Source: DATFJT01 sp965230755
Lineage (GTDB): Bacteria; Bacteroidota; Bacteroidia; Chitinophagales; Saprospiraceae
NCBI GenBank assembly: GCA_965230755.1
Contig: CBDDLT010000015.1
Span: 1 to 64,000 of the forward strand
Length of the DNA: 64,000 nucleotides
Direction: 5' to 3'
Positions 48,130-56,486 of the stretch are shown here, piece after piece (positions within the stretch are counted from its first letter, which is position 1; every line of letters begins with the position of its first letter). The notes under the pieces are model-generated. The model was not told where the DNA came from. It saw nothing but the letters and a program-made list of their open reading frames with translations, and did not search any database. Position numbers and translations under genes: made by a program.

Positions 48130-49065
48130 TTATTGGTATAATAAGTTACAACCTCTAATATCGGAATTATCCATTCTTCCGATGATAATCAACTCGTTTT
48201 TATCATTTTTTATACCCAAATCATCTGTGGCTATAAAACTGCAGGTATCCTTATTGGAAAGATCTACGATATCAACTCTGCCCCTCCTATTGATAAGGGG
48301 TTTTCCCAATGGATCATCAATGGGTCGTATGAATACTTCCATCCGGTCATGTAGCTTAAATACCCCATTTTCTTTCGAATATAACTGAGATTGCAACTCC
48401 GTCATTCCGTATTCACTGTGAATTTTATCGGTCTTCAAATGCTCTCTCAGGAAGGCGTGTAATTCTTCCTTTGGAAGTTCTTTTCTCTTGCCTTTCATCC
48501 CACCAGTTTCCATCACTATTATTTCGTTTTCAGGAAGAGAATAGGTCTCTCCAAAGTCCATCAAAGCATGACTTACTCCCCATAAAATGGTCTTTTGTCC
48601 GCTTTTTATTTTTTTATGCAACATGTTGTTCAGTTCCTCAAAATTATTCAAATAGAAACCAGAGTCCTCATCTCCACTTCGAATAATAAATTGCTGAACC
48701 ATGCTGATTAAGGAAGAATTTCCGCGCTCTATATAACCGGGCAAAAGGGCCAAAAAACAATAGTTTTTTATGTCTCCATAAAATTCTTCAAAAATACCGA
48801 TTGCATTGGCGTGATATGCATGCTCGTCTTTTATAAAGTGTTGACTTTGAACGCTTCCTGTTGTACCACTGCTTTGAAAAACTCTTTGATGAGACCATTT
48901 TCCGGTTTTGATCTCATAGTTTTTGAAGAAACGAATAGGAAAAAAAGGAATGTCTTCTAACTCCATTATTGTCCCGCTATCACAATTCAAATGTCTCAAG
49001 AAATTTGAATAATATTCATTCTCCCTTGACTGGTGCCTAAATAATTCCAGAGCTGTTTCTCTCAT
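48130..49065 (-). CDS. LuxE-like acyl-protein synthetase/acyltransferase
   Basis: From ATG at 49065 (a TTG lies one codon upstream) the protein has 311 residues. It belongs to the LuxE branch of the AMP-forming adenylate superfamily: FQSSGTTGSVQSQHFI (ATP loop), ILWGVSHALMDFG, METGGMKGKRKEL, HSEYGMTELQSQLY and a late ATDDLG. LuxE activates a fatty acid as acyl-AMP and passes it to a protein or CoA. No luxC, luxD, luxA or luxB is present, so luminescence is not implied. Stand-alone copies are common in Bacteroidota with unknown substrate. It is the first gene of the folD-prmA run. Confidence 0.8.
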   Translation of the reverse strand: MRETALELFRHQSRENEYYSNFLRHLNCDSGTIMELEDIPFFPIRFFKNYEIKTGKWSHQRVFQSSGTTGSVQSQHFIKDEHAYHANAIGIFEEFYGDIKNYCFLALLPGYIERGNSSLISMVQQFIIRSGDEDSGFYLNNFEELNNMLHKKIKSGQKTILWGVSHALMDFGETYSLPENEIIVMETGGMKGKRKELPKEELHAFLREHLKTDKIHSEYGMTELQSQLYSKENGVFKLHDRMEVFIRPIDDPLGKPLINRRGRVDIVDLSNKDTCSFIATDDLGIKNDKNELIIIGRMDNSDIRGCNLLYQ

Positions 49066-49173
49066 CAAACCAAAGAATAAATTAAAGGACGAAAATTTGA
49101 GACATTGAAATTTAAAACTAAATTTAATATTAGTTCGTTAAGATTACATCGAATATTGCATTAATCGCTAATA

Positions 49174-49653
49174 ATGAATAAAATAAGTTATTATTTCTTC
49201 CTACTTCTTATCGCGGGTTCATGCACTCAAGCATTGGAGTTCGACGAAAAACCAGAGATCCAGCTAATTTCCATGTCTAAAAACTCGCTTGCACAAAGTT
49301 TTATTCCGGATTTTGATTCTATACTCATCACCATTGGTTTTGTTGATGGGGATGGAGATTTTGGCTTCAATAGCACGGATACGAGCAAGGTGTATGTGGT
49401 TGATTCGAGGACGGGCTTTACTTATGATTTCAGAATACCTCAGTTGAACGCATCTGGAACAAGAGGTATAGAAGGAGATATCACCGTTAGAACAGGGTCT
49501 GTTTGTTGTATTTTTGAGGACGGCGATGTTCCCTGTACAGTGCGACCAGATTATCCAATCGATACTATGGTATATGATATTTATATTGAGGACCTAAGCG
49601 GAAACATAAGTAATACGATCCGCACTCCTACTATTTTCATTTCTTGCAATTAA
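49174..49653 (+). CDS. small lipoprotein of unknown function
   Basis: The 159-residue protein has a lipobox IAGSC, a single beta-sandwich-like body (ILITIGFVDGDGDFGFNSTD, YIEDLSGNISNTI) and a cluster of cysteines (CC, C, and a terminal C). The DGDGDFG phrase is typical of small Bacteroidota outer-membrane lipoproteins whose role is unknown. It is divergent from the LuxE-like gene and 6 bases upstream of the nucleoside phosphorylase, so it is probably co-transcribed. Confidence 0.8.
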   Translation: MNKISYYFFLLLIAGSCTQALEFDEKPEIQLISMSKNSLAQSFIPDFDSILITIGFVDGDGDFGFNSTDTSKVYVVDSRTGFTYDFRIPQLNASGTRGIEGDITVRTGSVCCIFEDGDVPCTVRPDYPIDTMVYDIYIEDLSGNISNTIRTPTIFISCN

Positions 49654-49659
49654 ATCGAT

Positions 49660-50493
49660 ATGGCCGAATACTTGACGGACTCCGAACTCATCATCAACCC
49701 TGACGGATCAGTTTATCACTTAAATATTCCTCCCGGTGTCCTAAGCCCACTCATCATTACGGTCGGTGATCCCGATAGAGTGGTTGAGCTAACGAAGTAC
49801 TTTGATCGCATTCTTTTCGAATCTAAAAAAAGAGAGTTTCACAGTGCTGTTGGGACCTACAAAGGCCTGGATTTGACTGTGATTTCAACCGGCATTGGAA
49901 CAGATAATGTAGATATTGTATTCAACGAAATCGATGCCCTGTTTAATGTTGATTTTGCTACGCGAAGAATTAAAGATGACTTACAGCAATTATCCTTTGT
50001 TAGACTGGGCACTTCCGGAATTATTGAAGAAGAGACAAAACTCGAATTAGGAGATATAGTATTTTCAAAATGCGCCTATGGTTTTGACGGTTTATGTCAG
50101 TTTTATACCCACAATGAAATTACGAAAAGCAGCAAGTATGAGCTGGACTATTATTTTGTAGAAGCAGGCCAAACCCTTTCCGATCTGTTTTCCTCGTGGA
50201 AGAAGTCGGTCACCATGACGATGCCTGGTTTTTACGGTCCTCAGAATAGAAGCATTCGAATAAATAATGTATTTCCTGATTTCAAGCCTTTGGTCAAGGA
50301 ACTTGGAGCACAGAACCTGGAAATGGAAACTGCGGGTATCTATGCCATGTCCAAATTGTTAGGTCATGAAGCCATTAGCATCCAAGCGCTTTTAGCCAAT
50401 AGACCTAAAGGAAGTTTTCATCCTAATCCAAAGAAAATTGTTGACCAAATGATTGTAGAAACTCTTGACTGGTTGGTCAAAAACTGGAAATAA
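49660..50493 (+). CDS. nucleoside phosphorylase (uridine phosphorylase-like)
   Basis: The 277-residue protein has ITVGDPDRVVELTKYFD (phosphate loop), GTYKGLDLTVISTGIG, RLGTSGIIEE and NLEMETAGIYAMSKLLG (ribose and base contacts), all features of the PNP/UDP family 1. It cleaves a nucleoside with phosphate to base and ribose-1-phosphate. Uridine is the likely substrate from the Udp-like N-terminus, but purine specificity is not excluded. It ends 2 bases before the convergent transaldolase gene. Confidence 0.88.
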   Translation: MAEYLTDSELIINPDGSVYHLNIPPGVLSPLIITVGDPDRVVELTKYFDRILFESKKREFHSAVGTYKGLDLTVISTGIGTDNVDIVFNEIDALFNVDFATRRIKDDLQQLSFVRLGTSGIIEEETKLELGDIVFSKCAYGFDGLCQFYTHNEITKSSKYELDYYFVEAGQTLSDLFSSWKKSVTMTMPGFYGPQNRSIRINNVFPDFKPLVKELGAQNLEMETAGIYAMSKLLGHEAISIQALLANRPKGSFHPNPKKIVDQMIVETLDWLVKNWK

Positions 50494-50495
50494 AC

Positions 50496-51152
50496 TTAAG
50501 CATTAGATTTGTTGTGATCTGCCAAAAATTTGGCCAAACCAATATCCGTAAGAGGATGTTTCAATAGTCCCATGATGCTTGTCAAAGGGCAAGTCACAAT
50601 ATCGGCACCGGCCTTAGCAGCCTCAACAATATGTCGAGCGGATCGAATAGAAGCTGCTAGTATTTCCGTCTCGTATCCCTGAATCGCATATATCTCTGCT
50701 ATTTCTTCGATGAGGGCTATTCCATTCCAGTTGATATCGTCTATTCTACCAATGAAAGGAGACAAATAACTCGCTCCTGCCTTAGCGGCCAAAATAGCTT
50801 GTCCAGCTGAAAAAACAAGTGTGCAATTCGTTCTAATCCCCTTACTAGTGAAGTAAGAAATAGCCTTGACTCCATCCTCTATCATTGGTACTTTAACGAC
50901 AATATTTGGTGCGAGTTCGGCTAGTGCTTCGCCTTCTCTGATCATCCCTTCAAAATCTGTAGCAATAACTTCTGCAGAAACATCCCCATCTACGAGGTTG
51001 GCAATTTTTACGTAGTGCGCCTTAATGGTTTCAGCACCGCTGATGCCCTCTTTTGCCATCAGGCTAGGATTAGTGGTAACACCGTCTAAAATACCCAATT
51101 CTTTTGCTTGAGCTATTTGATCCAAATTTGCCGTATCGATGAAAAAACGCAT
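50496..51152 (-). CDS. tal: small transaldolase (TalC/FSA family)
   Basis: The 218-residue class I aldolase has FFIDTANLDQI, GVTTNPSLMAKEG, the Schiff-base lysine K87 in NIVVKVPM, and PLTSIMGLLKHPLTD near the end. Automated annotation often calls this family fructose-6-phosphate aldolase. The two residues that separate activities are E61 (in SAEVIATD) and F133 (in SPFIGRIDD). True FSA has Gln and Tyr there and transaldolase has Glu and Phe, so transaldolase is the better call. It acts in the non-oxidative pentose phosphate pathway. The SRP RNA gene is 28 bases upstream on the same strand. Confidence 0.9.
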   Translation of the reverse strand: MRFFIDTANLDQIAQAKELGILDGVTTNPSLMAKEGISGAETIKAHYVKIANLVDGDVSAEVIATDFEGMIREGEALAELAPNIVVKVPMIEDGVKAISYFTSKGIRTNCTLVFSAGQAILAAKAGASYLSPFIGRIDDINWNGIALIEEIAEIYAIQGYETEILAASIRSARHIVEAAKAGADIVTCPLTSIMGLLKHPLTDIGLAKFLADHNKSNA

Positions 51153-51180
51153 TGCGGAAATGATTTATAAAAGAAAGAAA

Positions 51181-51274
51181 GGTGAGAAGACACACCTAGT
51201 CGCTACAACCTTTTACCCTTGCTTGCTTTCGCACCTGGGGGAGTTCAAAGGGAGCTGACCGTGCGCAACTCACC
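51181..51274 (-). ncRNA. ffs: signal recognition particle RNA (small bacterial type)
   Basis: Read on the minus strand, the apical part is cccAGGtgcGAAAgcaAGCA. This is the Ffh-binding helix 8: a GNRA tetraloop (GAAA), a 3-bp stem (tgc/gca) and the asymmetric AGG/AGCA internal loop. The ends GGTGAG (51274-51269) and CTCACC (51186-51181) pair to close the long hairpin. A -7-like box lies 7 bases before the predicted 5' end and a T-rich tract follows the 3' end. A length of about 94 nt is normal. It forms SRP with Ffh for co-translational membrane targeting. Confidence 0.87.
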
Positions 51275-51280
51275 GAAGCG

Positions 51281-51288
51281 CAATATTA
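51281..51288 (-). promoter_or_regulatory. candidate -7 box TAATATTG for the SRP RNA
   Basis: The octamer matches TAnnTTTG at 7 of 8 positions. Its last base is 7 bases from the GGTGAG that begins the RNA stem, which independently supports the RNA start. A GC-rich tail follows; no clear -33 element is seen. Confidence 0.5.
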
Positions 51289-51308
51289 TAACATTTTTTA
51301 AGGATTAA

Positions 51309-51647
51309 CTAATTTGAAGGCGGCTTTTTAAGTATCTCTGTTTTTTCTCCGAAATAAGTAGAGAAATTCCTGAGATCTTCCGCGAGTTCGCTATTGTTTG
51401 TCGCCTTGTGATAGGAATCAGCTAAAGACCGCAATGTATAGAACATCAACCGGTCCATTTCCTGCATTTGCATATCCTTAGTCCAAAGATCCATTCTAAG
51501 GGTTTCCCTTGAGTTTCTCTCAAAAATACTGACAAGAATTGCCTTTGCCTCTTGGCTATTCGAATTCTGAATCCAATCGATTCGCTCAGGAATTTTATCG
51601 TCTCCCAGACTAACTTCAAAAATGATTTTTTGCTTTTTATTTGACAT
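51309..51647 (-). CDS. gldC: gliding motility protein GldC
   Basis: The longest frame opens at 51788 but would overlap the TraB-like gene by over 100 bases. ATG at 51647 gives 112 residues that begin MSNKKQKIIFEVSLGDDKIP and match GldC along the whole length: ERIDW, ETLRMDLWTKDM, LRSLADSYHKAT, FSTYFGEKTEIL. It is a small soluble protein of unknown molecular action that supports T9SS-linked gliding in Flavobacteria. It follows the TraB/GumN gene by 34 bases. gldB, its usual neighbour, is not visible. Confidence 0.88.
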   Translation of the reverse strand: MSNKKQKIIFEVSLGDDKIPERIDWIQNSNSQEAKAILVSIFERNSRETLRMDLWTKDMQMQEMDRLMFYTLRSLADSYHKATNNSELAEDLRNFSTYFGEKTEILKKPPSN

Positions 51648-51681
51648 CTTGTTCGAATTATGTTCTTTTCTTTTCCTGTAA

Positions 51682-52446
51682 TTATATTGCTTGAATTCTA
51701 ATATCTGGATTTTTATTGAGTAAATGTAATACTCCATTTCCACCAGAGAGATGGGCAGCTCCCACCACGGCAAATACTGAATGGTCATTCATTTTTCTGA
51801 GGATCTTCGAGCTCATCTTTTCATTCCTATCAGTAAGCAATATTCTTCTATGCTTTCCTAATGACTTTAATGTTTTCGAGTAAATCGAATGGATTTTCTG
51901 TTTGCCATATAAGTCGAATAAGTTCCTCGCTTTTCTTCTACTTCTCGAATAGCTGTTAAGATATTTTTTTAACCAGGATAATTGATCATCAAGGTCGATT
52001 TCCCTCAGAATTCTGTAGTGTTCAGAAGCACTGAGAATTCCTTCACAAGTTAGGCCGGTGGATTGAGCTTGATTCCATAAAAACTGATCCATAGCCATAT
52101 CTACATCTAAATTAAGGTCTTTAATAATGAGAAGATTGTAGAGCAATAATGGTGGAAAAGCCAGAAAAAGATCAATGTCCAATCCATGTCTGGAGGCTAT
52201 GATTTTTTTCCATTTCCTCAATGTATTCGAAGCCAGAAAGTTAGACCAATCTACGTTTAAATTTAAATCAGGTTGTACATCCAATTCTGTTTCTGCCAGA
52301 AAAATATCTGATTTAGAGATTAAATCAAGAGCCTGATTTCTGTTTTTTGGAAAATGCGAAAAAGAAACATGCATACTTCCTAATAAGTAGGAAGTATGTC
52401 TTTTATCACTGGATATTTTCCACAGGACGGAATCTCTATTTCTCAT
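51682..52446 (-). CDS. TraB/GumN family protein
   Basis: The 254-residue protein has the family motifs LLGSMHVS near residue 21, FLAETELD, VDMAMDQFLW, LLTDRNEKMSSKIL and FAVVGAAHLSGGNGVLHLL. These are the paired G-x-H and E residues of the proposed TIKI/TraB metalloprotease-like fold. No signal peptide is evident, whereas many Bacteroidota TraB proteins are exported. The molecular role is unknown; TIKI relatives are proteases. It lies between lrp and gldC. Confidence 0.82.
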   Translation of the reverse strand: MRNRDSVLWKISSDKRHTSYLLGSMHVSFSHFPKNRNQALDLISKSDIFLAETELDVQPDLNLNVDWSNFLASNTLRKWKKIIASRHGLDIDLFLAFPPLLLYNLLIIKDLNLDVDMAMDQFLWNQAQSTGLTCEGILSASEHYRILREIDLDDQLSWLKKYLNSYSRSRRKARNLFDLYGKQKIHSIYSKTLKSLGKHRRILLTDRNEKMSSKILRKMNDHSVFAVVGAAHLSGGNGVLHLLNKNPDIRIQAI

Positions 52447-52467
52447 ATGAAAATAGAGATTTACGCT

Positions 52468-52941
52468 TTAGTAATTATAAGGCAATACTTTGGAATTCTT
52501 GACATTAGAAAGTGTCATCAATGTCTTCAAGCGCTCAATTTCCTCGATTTGAGACAATGTTTTGAAGAGCAATTGCTCGTAAGTAGGAATATCTTTACAA
52601 ATGATTTTCAATAAAAAGTCTCCTTCACCCGTGATGATATAGCCCTCGGTAATTTCTTCTATCTTCTGGATTTTCTTCAAGAATTGATTGAGTGCCTTTT
52701 CCTTTTTCCATGCCAAAGAAACAAGAACAAAGGTCTGTACATTCAAGTCAATTGCTTCAGGATTAACCTCAGCATGATAACTAACGATGACATCATTTGA
52801 TTCTAACTTCTTTACTCTCTCCAAAGTCGGGGCTGGAGAAAGGCCAATTTTTCTTGATAGGTCCAGGTTGGTGATTTTCGAGTTCTCTTGAAGTATTTTA
52901 AGGATTTTTAAGTCTAGCTTGTCTAACTTAATCTTAGGCAT
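52468..52941 (-). CDS. Lrp/AsnC-family transcriptional regulator
   Basis: The 157-residue protein has an N-terminal winged HTH (DLKILKILQENSKITNLDLS, then GLSPAPTLERVKKL) and a C-terminal RAM domain (GYIITGEGDFLLKIICKD). Such regulators form octamers and respond to amino acids. It lies downstream of glutamate dehydrogenase in the same orientation, with a 173-base gap that holds a palindrome near its promoter. Confidence 0.93.
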   Translation of the reverse strand: MPKIKLDKLDLKILKILQENSKITNLDLSRKIGLSPAPTLERVKKLESNDVIVSYHAEVNPEAIDLNVQTFVLVSLAWKKEKALNQFLKKIQKIEEITEGYIITGEGDFLLKIICKDIPTYEQLLFKTLSQIEEIERLKTLMTLSNVKNSKVLPYNY

Positions 52942-52983
52942 AATTATATTTTAATTTCTTAATAAAAAGATTTTCGGGGCTAA

Positions 52984-53000
52984 ACGAATTAAAATTTCGT
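52984..53000. promoter_or_regulatory. palindrome, possible Lrp-type operator
   Basis: ACGAA-N7-TTCGT with an A/T centre lies 43 bases upstream of the Lrp start. An AT-rich dyad of this size suits an Lrp/AsnC autoregulatory site. There is only one clear copy, so support is weak. Confidence 0.3.
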
Positions 53001-53114
53001 AATACTACGAATAACAGAAAAGAATATCAAATTATTTTAGGAAGTACTAAGAAATTAAAATAAATATTTGTTAATGATCCCGATCGTCTCTTCTTTATAC
53101 TTTGCCGAAATTTC

Positions 53115-54527
53115 TTATGGAAATATACCCAGTGATAAATAATCGCTTTTGATCTTATTCAGGGCAGTCACGAATGCCGCTGTACGCAATGATTCAATTT
53201 CGCTATTACCCAGCTTGGTCTCTCGAATAACTCTGTAAGCATTTACCATAGTTTCTTCCAGTCCTGATCTAACCAAGTCGATTTCATCCGCTCCTTTGGT
53301 CAAGAGCGTCTTTTCCTTTTCGTCAATTCTTTTACCGGTTAAGTCCTCTATAAGATTAACCAAATTGGTATAAGTGTTCTGATTGAATCGCTTATCCATT
53401 CTACCAAATCTGATGTGAGATAGATTTTTTAACCATTCGAAATAAGAAACTGTAACACCACCAGCGTTGACATACATATCCGGAATAACGATGATACCTT
53501 TCTTGAGTAAAATATCTTCTGCCTCAGGAGTAACAGGACCGTTGGCCGCTTCAGCAACGATTTTCGCCTTTATTCGATCGGCGTTCTCTATGGTGATTTG
53601 ATTTTCCAGAGCAGCTGGAACGAGAATATCGCACTCCATTTCCATCACTGCCTTATTATCTTTCAAAGTGGTACTTCCTGGGAATCCTAAAATAGAACCA
53701 TGCTCATCTCGATATGCTTTCAATTCCTCTATATCGATTCCGTCCTCTTTATAGATACTACCTTCGTACTCGGCCACACCAATTACAATAGCACCACCTT
53801 CATTTGTTGATATTCTTCCGGTATGATATCCCACATTACCCAAACCTTGAATGATCATTGTCTTACCTTCGATACCTGGGCTTAATCCCAAGTGTTTTAT
53901 GTCGTCAGCATTCATTAAAGCTTCGCGTATTCCATAGAACACTCCGCGACCTGTAGCTTCCGTTCTCCCTCTGATTCCATTTTGATTTAGCGGTTTTCCG
54001 GTAACACATGCCACTGCATCTACTTCACCGTGATGAAACGCCTGATAAGTATCCAATATCCAAGCCATTTCCCTTGCTCCTGTACCATAATCCGGTGCTG
54101 GAACATCAATACCGGGGCCGATGAATTTTTTTCGAATAAGCTCCGTGGTATACCTTCTCGTGATGGCTTGCAGTTGATTTTCATCGAGGGTAGATGTGTC
54201 AATCTTTATTCCACCTTTCGCCCCACCAAACGGAACGTCCACTATAGCACATTTATAGGTCATCAAGGCCGCCAATGCCATCACTTCGTCGCGATTGACA
54301 TGTTGGCTATATCTGATACCACCTTTGGTAGGCATGCGGTGATGAGAGTGTTGGACTCTATACGCTTCTACAACCCTGTATTCGTCTCCAATTTTTACTG
54401 GAAACTGCACCTGGTAAACGGAGTTACATACTTTTATCTGAGCAAGTAAACCGCTATGTAAATCTGTAAATCTTGCGGCGCGATCAAAATTTCGTTCTAC
54501 ATTTTTAAAAAAACTAATATTGGCCAT
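53115..54527 (-). CDS. gdhA: Glu/Leu/Phe/Val dehydrogenase (glutamate dehydrogenase)
   Basis: The ATG at 54527 gives 470 residues; an upstream TTG two codons earlier is less likely. HRMPTKGGIRYS holds the substrate lysine, and VPFGGAKGGIKID and GPGIDVPAPDYGTG complete the active site. IQGLGNVGYHTGR is the Rossmann NAD(P) loop, and AAEAANGPVTPEA and NAGGVTVSYFEW follow. It links 2-oxoglutarate and ammonia to glutamate. The start overlaps the ccmD stop by 14 bases. The length of 470 rather than about 450 reflects small insertions. Confidence 0.94.
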   Translation of the reverse strand: MANISFFKNVERNFDRAARFTDLHSGLLAQIKVCNSVYQVQFPVKIGDEYRVVEAYRVQHSHHRMPTKGGIRYSQHVNRDEVMALAALMTYKCAIVDVPFGGAKGGIKIDTSTLDENQLQAITRRYTTELIRKKFIGPGIDVPAPDYGTGAREMAWILDTYQAFHHGEVDAVACVTGKPLNQNGIRGRTEATGRGVFYGIREALMNADDIKHLGLSPGIEGKTMIIQGLGNVGYHTGRISTNEGGAIVIGVAEYEGSIYKEDGIDIEELKAYRDEHGSILGFPGSTTLKDNKAVMEMECDILVPAALENQITIENADRIKAKIVAEAANGPVTPEAEDILLKKGIIVIPDMYVNAGGVTVSYFEWLKNLSHIRFGRMDKRFNQNTYTNLVNLIEDLTGKRIDEKEKTLLTKGADEIDLVRSGLEETMVNAYRVIRETKLGNSEIESLRTAAFVTALNKIKSDYLSLGIFP

Positions 54528-54690
54528 TTTCAATCCTATTTTCTATCTTTCTAATTCTTCGTTCAAGTATCAATAAAAAGATAATTATGCCTATAAAAAT
54601 CGCCAAAACGACTGCGATAACACTAAAGTATTTAGATGCAAAAAAGAACTGAAGTAAGCCCATGTTCAAAAAAATATTTTGCAAGATCAT
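54514..54690 (-). CDS. ccmD: CcmD-like small membrane protein
   Basis: This short protein (58 residues from ATG 54690, 49 from ATG 54663; a GTG lies at 54696) has one membrane helix (FSVIAVVLAIFIGIIIFLLI) followed by ERRIRKIENRIE, a basic coiled tail. Size, single span and position right after ccmC identify it as CcmD, which helps release holo-CcmE from the CcmABC complex. Sequence alone would not be enough. Confidence 0.75.
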   Translation of the reverse strand: MILQNIFLNMGLLQFFFASKYFSVIAVVLAIFIGIIIFLLILERRIRKIENRIENGQY

Positions 54691-54737
54691 AATCACTTTT
54701 ATGATAAAAGATTACGCAATTTTAAGTGAAAAAAATA

Positions 54738-55814
54738 TCAATTATGACGAATTGGAGATTTTTTTTCCTCATTCGAATTGCCGTTTAAAAATAAATTGAT
54801 TTTAGCCGTTCTATACCATAGATTCGAAACCCACAGGAACATTAAAGTCCAGGCTATTACGGCCGGATAAAATACCAGTCTCATGGTGCCATCGAGATCT
54901 TCGCCGCCAAAACCCGGATTTCCACCATTTCCAGGATGAAGTGAGTCTTGAATACGAGGGACGACGAAAAGAAGTGGTATCATAGAAACAAAACAAAAAA
55001 TATTATAGGCAGAACTTATTCTTCTCATTCTGTCCTTATCAGGTATTACTCTTCTCAAAATGAGAAAGGTCCCGTACATCATGACCACCACGGCCGACAT
55101 ATTTAATTTCACATCATTGGTCCAAAAGGTTCCCCATGTATTTTTAGCCCAAATTGATCCGGTGATCAAACCAAGGACTCCTAAAATAAATGCAACTAAT
55201 ATCAGGGCTTCTACTTTTAAATCAGTGAGTAGTTGGTTGCTGCGCAAATACATTATACTATATACCGCGGCTATGGCTCCCAGAATAATCATGGCAAACC
55301 ACATGGGCACATGATAAAACAAATTCCTAATGGATTCCTTCAAAATATTGCGATAAGGGAAAGTCATATTATCCACCGCTTTCAGCTGAGGTCCCGATTG
55401 TAAAATAGTAGGTGTCGAAGAATCTTTCGCAAACTCGACATTCAAGGCTCTGGGTAAAACCGCCACTCCTCGTTCCGAACCGGAAATGATTATTGAAGCG
55501 TCCGCCTTTGGAGCAAATCCGTCAGGAATTCCAGCAATATCAAAATTCATTTCAAGTGCGTCTTCATCTATCCTGTCTAATGATTTGGCTTCTAGCCACT
55601 GATCTTTTGAAAACTTGAGAAATCCTCGAAGTTGTTCAGCATCAGATTCGACGTTATATATATTGGCGACTAAAGAATAATTATTGTCTTCGTTCAATTG
55701 ATAATTACTCAAGGAACTTATGCCAGAACCCAGAGAAGTTCCTAATCCATATACCAGTACATAAACTGCAAGAACCGCTCCTATGGCTTTAAGCAAATAA
55801 TTTTTTCCCCACAT
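54738..55814 (-). CDS. ccmC: haem exporter/haem-handling protein CcmC with extra-membrane insertion
   Basis: The 358-residue protein has a first membrane helix at 8-28, then about 130 hydrophilic residues (30-160), then five more helices. The WWD-like block is IWAKNTWGTFWTNDVKL. The flanking histidines are FYHVPMW and LHPGN. CcmC passes haem to CcmE on the periplasmic side. The usual CcmC has 220-250 residues, so the inserted soluble domain is notable. It lies 3 bases after ccmB and 41 before ccmD. No ccmE or ccmA is next to it. Confidence 0.88.
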   Translation of the reverse strand: MWGKNYLLKAIGAVLAVYVLVYGLGTSLGSGISSLSNYQLNEDNNYSLVANIYNVESDAEQLRGFLKFSKDQWLEAKSLDRIDEDALEMNFDIAGIPDGFAPKADASIIISGSERGVAVLPRALNVEFAKDSSTPTILQSGPQLKAVDNMTFPYRNILKESIRNLFYHVPMWFAMIILGAIAAVYSIMYLRSNQLLTDLKVEALILVAFILGVLGLITGSIWAKNTWGTFWTNDVKLNMSAVVVMMYGTFLILRRVIPDKDRMRRISSAYNIFCFVSMIPLLFVVPRIQDSLHPGNGGNPGFGGEDLDGTMRLVFYPAVIAWTLMFLWVSNLWYRTAKINLFLNGNSNEEKKSPIRHN

Positions 55815-55817
55815 AAA

Positions 55818-56486
55818 CTATGTTTTCCAAATTACACTAAACAACAAATAGGAAACCGCTGTAAACAATATAAAGATACCGAACAACCAGACCTCTTCAT
55901 TTAACCATGACGAATCGATGGACATCGGAGTTAGAACAGATCGTTTTTTCCATACCGCTAATGTACTACTGAAAATTGGAATACTTAATGGAATAACCAG
56001 AAGATACAGCCAAGTGGAAGAATTACTGTTGATCGAAATAAAAAGAGTAGAACAAAATTGGATGACAGCATTGAGAGACAAAAGCATTAGTGCTATGCCG
56101 ATTGCGATTTTAGTATTGATCACGAAGGCCAAACCAAAAAACTTCAATAACAAAATAATTGCAAAACCCAAGATCAGACTTGCGAGCCAACCAAAAATGG
56201 TTAGACCAATCCAAACCTGTTCAGAAGAATAGAGCTGATTAATTAAAGATTTATAGGTTTCGATATGATTCCAAATGAATACACGACAAAATGGAATAAT
56301 AATTAAAACACTAACTAAAACGTATAATCCGGGAAAATTTGGCTCTGGTAAATTGTTCATAAGATAATATACCAGATATGATACAACCACCACATACAAC
56401 ATTAATTTTAATAATATCAAAGAACTACTGACATTTAGTTGCACTAAAAACCTAACAAACAACAAATTATTACGTATCATTTTCAT
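55818..56486 (-). CDS. ccmB: haem exporter protein CcmB
   Basis: The 222-residue membrane protein has six hydrophobic segments. FGWLASLILGF and LLVIPLSIPIFSSTLAVW match the CcmB permease. With CcmA (not in the window) it forms the ABC part of cytochrome c maturation system I. It heads the ccmB-ccmC-ccmD-gdhA run. Confidence 0.88.
   Translation of the reverse strand: MKMIRNNLLFVRFLVQLNVSSSLILLKLMLYVVVVSYLVYYLMNNLPEPNFPGLYVLVSVLIIIPFCRVFIWNHIETYKSLINQLYSSEQVWIGLTIFGWLASLILGFAIILLLKFFGLAFVINTKIAIGIALMLLSLNAVIQFCSTLFISINSNSSTWLYLLVIPLSIPIFSSTLAVWKKRSVLTPMSIDSSWLNEEVWLFGIFILFTAVSYLLFSVIWKT

Noticed and set aside
48130..49065. Evidence for bioluminescence
   Set aside because: Only a LuxE-like gene is present; luxA, luxB, luxC and luxD are absent.
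51309..51788. 159-residue version of GldC
   Set aside because: The extra N-terminus overlaps the TraB-like gene and is not GldC-like; ATG 51647 matches the family start.
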